Shown one piece after another: positions 58,015 to 62,544 of a DNA stretch of 62,544 bases (its first letter is position 1; every line of letters begins with the position of its first letter). The notes under the pieces are model-generated. The model ran no database searches. It was not told where the DNA came from and saw nothing but the letters and a program-made list of their open reading frames with translations. The position numbers were made by a program, and so were the translations under genes. Origin of the DNA: Rhodocyclaceae bacterium (lineage in GTDB: Bacteria; Pseudomonadota; Gammaproteobacteria; Burkholderiales; Rhodocyclaceae). The stretch is from contig WBUF01000011.1 in assembly GCA_008933825.1 (NCBI GenBank), positions 1-62,544 on the forward strand, in the 5' to 3' direction.

Positions 58015-60282
58015 ATGATTGCGCAGGAACTGGAAGTCAGCTTGCACATGGCCTTCGTCGAGGCGCGGCAGAAGCGCCACGAGTTCATCACCGTGGAGCA
58101 TCTGCTGCTGGCGCTGCTCGACAACCCCTCGGCCGCCGAGGTCCTGCGCGCCTGCGCCGCCAACATCGAGGAGCTGCGGAAGGAACTGGTCGCCTTCATC
58201 ACCGAGCACACCCCCACCGTCGCCGGCACCGACGAGATCGACACCCAGCCCACGCTGGGCTTCCAAAGAGTGATCCAGCGCGCGATCCTGCACGTGCAGT
58301 CCTCGGGCAAGAAGGAAGTCACCGGTGCCAATGTGCTGGTCGCCATCTTCGGCGAGAAGGATTCCCATGCCGTCTATTTCCTGCAGCGCCAGGGCATCAC
58401 CCGCCTGGACGTCGTCAACTTCATCTCGCACGGCATCACCAAGGCGCCCGCCGCGCAAGGCGGCGCACGCCACGAGAGCGAGCAGCAGGAGCAGGAACAG
58501 GAAGGCCAGCAGTCCGGCGGCGCCCTGGAGAGCTATACGCAGAACCTCAACGCCCAGGCGCTGATGGGCAAGATCGACCCGCTCATCGGCCGCGACAAGG
58601 AACTCGAGCGCGTCATCCAGACCCTCTGCCGCCGGCGCAAGAACAATCCGCTGCTGGTGGGCGAGGCCGGCGTCGGCAAGACCGCCATCGCCGAGGGCCT
58701 GGCGCGGCGCATCGTCGAAGGCCGCGTGCCGGAAATCCTGGCGCACGCCCAGATCTACGCCCTCGACATGGGCGCGCTGCTGGCCGGCACCAAATACCGC
58801 GGCGATTTCGAGCAGCGTCTGAAGGCGGTTCTCAAGCAACTGGTGGACAACCACAACGCCATCCTCTTCATCGACGAGATCCACACCCTGATCGGCGCCG
58901 GCGCCGCCTCGGGCGGCACGCTCGACGCCTCCAACCTGCTCAAGCCGGCGCTCGCCTCCGGCCAGATGAAGTGCATCGGCGCGACCACCTACACGGAGTA
59001 CCGCGGCGTCTTCGAGAAGGACCACGCCCTGTCCCGCCGCTTCCAGAAGATCGACGTCAACGAGCCCTCCGTCGAGGAGACGGTCTCCATCCTGAAGGGC
59101 CTGAAGACGCGCTTCGAGCAGCACCACGGCGTAAAGTATTCGGCGCATGCCATCTCCAGCGCCGCCGAGCTCTCCGCGCGCTATATCAGCGACCGCCACC
59201 TGCCCGACAAGGCCATCGACGTCATCGACGAGGCCGGCGCGGCGCAGCGCATCCTGCCGAAGTCGAAGCAGAAGAAGGTCATCGGCAAGACCGAGATCGA
59301 GGAGATCGTCGCCAAGATCGCCCGCGTGCCCTCGCAGCATGTCTCTTCGGACGACCGCGCCGCGCTGAGGAACCTCGACCGCGACCTGAAGTCCGTCGTG
59401 TTCGGCCAGGACAAGGCCATCGAGGCGCTGGCCAAGGCGATCAAGATGTCGCGCTCGGGCCTGGGCAACCCGTCCAAGCCGATCGGCAGCTTCCTCTTCT
59501 CCGGCCCGACCGGTGTCGGCAAGACCGAGGTTGCCCGCCAGCTCGCCTACTGCATGGGCATCGAGCTGGTACGCTTCGACATGTCCGAATACATGGAGCG
59601 GCATGCCGTCTCGCGCCTCATCGGCGCGCCGCCCGGCTACGTCGGCTTCGACCAGGGCGGCCAGCTCACCGAGGCCATCACCAAGAAGCCGCATGCCGTG
59701 CTGCTGCTCGACGAGATCGAGAAGGCGCACCCGGACATTTACAACATCCTGCTGCAGGTGATGGATCACGGCACACTGACCGACAACAACGGCCGCCAGA
59801 CCGACTTCCGCAACGTGGTCATCGTCATGACCACCAACGCCGGCGCCGAGCTGCTGCAGAAGGGCAGCATCGGCTTCGCCTCTGCGCGCACGGCAGGCGA
59901 CGAGATGGGCGAAATCAAGCGCATGTTCTCGCCGGAGTTCCGCAACCGGCTCGACGCCACCATTTCCTTCGCCGCGCTCGACCACGAGGTCATCCTGCGG
60001 GTGGTGGACAAGTTCCTCATGCAGCTGGAGGCCCAGTTGCACGAGAAGAAGGTCGAGGCGGTGTTCACCGACAGGCTGAAGGACTGGCTGGCCGAGCGGG
60101 GCTTTGACCCGCTGATGGGCGCCCGCCCGATGGCACGCCTGATCCAGGACACCATCCGCGCCGCGCTGGCCGACGAACTGCTCTTCGGCCGCCTGGCGAG
60201 CGGCGGCCGCGTCACCATCGACCTCGACGGCGAAGGCAAGGTAAAGCTCGTTTTCGACGAGGTCGCCGAGCCCGTCGTCTGA
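58015..60282 (+). CDS. clpA: ATP-dependent Clp protease ATPase subunit ClpA
   Basis: This 755-residue AAA+ unfoldase has an N-domain (1-145) and two AAA+ modules. Module 1 has Walker A GEAGVGKT, module 2 GPTGVGKT, and FIDEIHTL and LLDEIEKAH are Walker B. It partners ClpP, which is not in this window. It immediately follows clpS and ends before a terminator. Confidence 0.98.
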   Translation: MIAQELEVSLHMAFVEARQKRHEFITVEHLLLALLDNPSAAEVLRACAANIEELRKELVAFITEHTPTVAGTDEIDTQPTLGFQRVIQRAILHVQSSGKKEVTGANVLVAIFGEKDSHAVYFLQRQGITRLDVVNFISHGITKAPAAQGGARHESEQQEQEQEGQQSGGALESYTQNLNAQALMGKIDPLIGRDKELERVIQTLCRRRKNNPLLVGEAGVGKTAIAEGLARRIVEGRVPEILAHAQIYALDMGALLAGTKYRGDFEQRLKAVLKQLVDNHNAILFIDEIHTLIGAGAASGGTLDASNLLKPALASGQMKCIGATTYTEYRGVFEKDHALSRRFQKIDVNEPSVEETVSILKGLKTRFEQHHGVKYSAHAISSAAELSARYISDRHLPDKAIDVIDEAGAAQRILPKSKQKKVIGKTEIEEIVAKIARVPSQHVSSDDRAALRNLDRDLKSVVFGQDKAIEALAKAIKMSRSGLGNPSKPIGSFLFSGPTGVGKTEVARQLAYCMGIELVRFDMSEYMERHAVSRLIGAPPGYVGFDQGGQLTEAITKKPHAVLLLDEIEKAHPDIYNILLQVMDHGTLTDNNGRQTDFRNVVIVMTTNAGAELLQKGSIGFASARTAGDEMGEIKRMFSPEFRNRLDATISFAALDHEVILRVVDKFLMQLEAQLHEKKVEAVFTDRLKDWLAERGFDPLMGARPMARLIQDTIRAALADELLFGRLASGGRVTIDLDGEGKVKLVFDEVAEPVV

Positions 60283-60299
60283 CCGCCCCACGCACCTTC

Positions 60300-60332
60300 C
60301 GGCGGCGGCTACAATGCCGCCGTTTTCTTTTT
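60300..60332 (+). terminator. clpA terminator with the rraA -10 in its loop
   Basis: CGGCGGC (60300-60306) pairs with GCCGCCG (60316-60322), followed by TTTTCTTTTTT. The loop contains TACAAT (60310-60315), a good -10 element for rraA, with the ATG at 60347. Confidence 0.7.
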
Positions 60333-60346
60333 TCGGGAGCGCCAGG

Positions 60347-60841
60347 ATGGATTACCACACCGCCGATCTGTGCGACAAATACGAAGATCGCGTGCGCGCC
60401 GGCGAACTGCGCGTGCTCGATCCGATGCTCAATTCCTACGGCGGCCGCGAAGCCTTCCACGGCCGCATTGCGACGCTGAAGCTGTTCGAGGACAACTCGC
60501 TGGTGCGCAAGGCACTGGAAGCCGAAGGCAGGGGTCGCGTGCTGGTCATCGACGGCGGCGGCAGCCTGCGTTGTGCGCTGGTCGGCGACCAGCTCGCCGC
60601 GCTCGGCGTCAAGAACGGCTGGGCCGGCATCGTGGTCTACGGCTGCATCCGCGATTCCGGCGCCATCGGCGAGATGGACATCGGCGTCCTGGCGCTCGAC
60701 ACCCATCCGCTGAAGAGCATCAAGAAAAATGTCGGCGAAGCCAATCTTCCGCTCAGCTTCGGCGGCGTCACCTTCACGCCGGACCATTACCTCTACGCGG
60801 ACGAGGATGGTGTGATGGTCTCCCCCACCCCCTTGATCTGA
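60347..60841 (+). CDS. rraA: RraA family protein (ribonuclease E activity regulator)
   Basis: This 164-residue protein begins MDYHTADLCDKYEDRVRAGE. GWAGIVVYGCIRDSGAIGEM is the conserved site of the RraA/4-hydroxy-4-methyl-2-oxoglutarate aldolase fold. In E. coli RraA inhibits RNase E; an aldolase role cannot be excluded. It has its own promoter in the clpA terminator and a GGGAG-type ribosome site. Confidence 0.92.
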   Translation: MDYHTADLCDKYEDRVRAGELRVLDPMLNSYGGREAFHGRIATLKLFEDNSLVRKALEAEGRGRVLVIDGGGSLRCALVGDQLAALGVKNGWAGIVVYGCIRDSGAIGEMDIGVLALDTHPLKSIKKNVGEANLPLSFGGVTFTPDHYLYADEDGVMVSPTPLI

Positions 60842-60988
60842 GGCGCCGTCCTGCACGGACAGAGTTTTTGCTGCACGGCAGCAAGCATTTCATTTCACGG
60901 AATGAACAGCATTTTGCAATGCGATAAATATCTTGTTACCTTATGTTTTACTTGTGTTAATTAATTATATATAAGACTACTTTTTCTG

Positions 60989-61017
60989 TTGTTGCTTCGC
61001 AAAATTCTCACTATACT
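60989..61017 (+). promoter_or_regulatory. Promoter of aceA in an AT-rich patch
   Basis: TTGTTG (60989-60994) and TATACT (61012-61017) are 17 bases apart, giving a leader of about 68 bases. The region 60905-61010 is much more AT-rich than its surroundings. Confidence 0.6.
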
Positions 61018-61091
61018 TCGGCCCTGAAACACTTGCCCTGCGGCCTCGCCGAAGGGCCTTTTTCAACCCCAAGCTCCGGAAGAGGACCCGA

Positions 61092-62402
<1,311 letters not shown>

Positions 62403-62420
62403 GCAACATTCGCCCCGGGA

Positions 62421-62449
62421 AAAAGCCACCCGCGCGGGTGGCTTTTTTT
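62421..62449 (+). terminator. Intrinsic terminator of aceA
   Basis: AAAAGCCACCCGC (62421-62433) pairs with GCGGGTGGCTTTT beginning at 62434, followed by more T. It lies about 20 bases after the aceA stop. Confidence 0.9.
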
Positions 62450-62481
62450 CGCCTGTAGAATGGCATCGGAAAGGAGCCAAG

Positions 62482-62544
62482 ATGAAAATGAAATGCCGCA
62501 TCCCCGCCGCCCTGCTCGCCGCCCTTGCCGCGGCGCTGCCCGCC
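62482..62544 (+). CDS. Start of a secreted protein, cut by window end
   Basis: The first 21 codons give MKMKCRIPAALLAALAAALP, a Sec or lipoprotein-like signal peptide. An AAAGGAG ribosome site is 8 bases upstream. The gene runs off the window, so family cannot be told. Confidence 0.55.
   Translation, partial: MKMKCRIPAALLAALAAALPA

Overview
The window is a GC-rich chromosomal segment, densely packed with genes on both strands. It most resembles a betaproteobacterium of the Rhodocyclales type, probably a facultative anaerobe that degrades aromatics. That inference rests on gene content: a FdxA-type ferredoxin, DUF2788 and DUF3579 proteins, a PPi-dependent phosphofructokinase beside an H+-pyrophosphatase, an ICD/AceK/isocitrate lyase set, and a complete 4-hydroxybenzoyl-CoA reductase. 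I saw no tRNA, rRNA, CRISPR array, transposase or prophage gene.

Layout. 1-2206: an incomplete AddB/RecB-like repair nuclease and fdxA on the minus strand. 2501-7886: trxA, rho, rpmE, an ArnT-like glycosyltransferase and pgi. 7887-14122: orn, an M48 protease, rsgA, a TRIC-type membrane protein, a thiolase, a CobD/CbiB-like protein and a Nudix CoA pyrophosphatase. 14124-20836: a retropepsin-like protease and a glutamine amidotransferase that start on the same CATG, then a minus-strand run argD-argF-argG-DUF2788-ppnP-yajQ and an orphan ParA. 20833-25978: two small proteins, rpsT, murJ, a PEBP protein and gamma-glutamyltransferase. 26031-33325: hppA, pfp, adk, kdsB, a Trm112-like protein, lpxK, exbD and exbB. 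33669-37678: xseA, sodB and a U32 peptidase.

37681-52633 is a molybdenum/tungsten redox island. It has an orphan TupA-like oxyanion-binding protein divergent from a ModE-like regulator, hcrCAB, fdhD, and a large molybdopterin oxidoreductase resembling PadB of phenylacetyl-CoA dehydrogenase. Next comes a tight operon: pentaheme cytochrome c, DmsA-like catalytic subunit, DmsB-like iron-sulfur subunit, TorD-like chaperone, DUF192 protein. FNR-type half-sites and unusual TGCATATG palindromes lie in the control regions. This is the accessory part of the window.

52695-62544: rluE, aceK (minus) divergent from icd (plus), a CBS protein, cspA, clpS-clpA, rraA, aceA, and the first codons of a secreted protein. 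AceK, ICD and isocitrate lyase together control the branch between the TCA cycle and the glyoxylate bypass. HppA and Pfp together imply PPi-linked sugar metabolism.

The most unusual signal belongs to no single gene. The 10-mer GACTGACTTT, extending toward GACTGACTTTYNNCG, occurs exactly seven times in both orientations, inside genes and at gene ends. Chance would give well under one copy. It behaves like a dispersed recognition sequence, such as a DNA-uptake or recombination signal.
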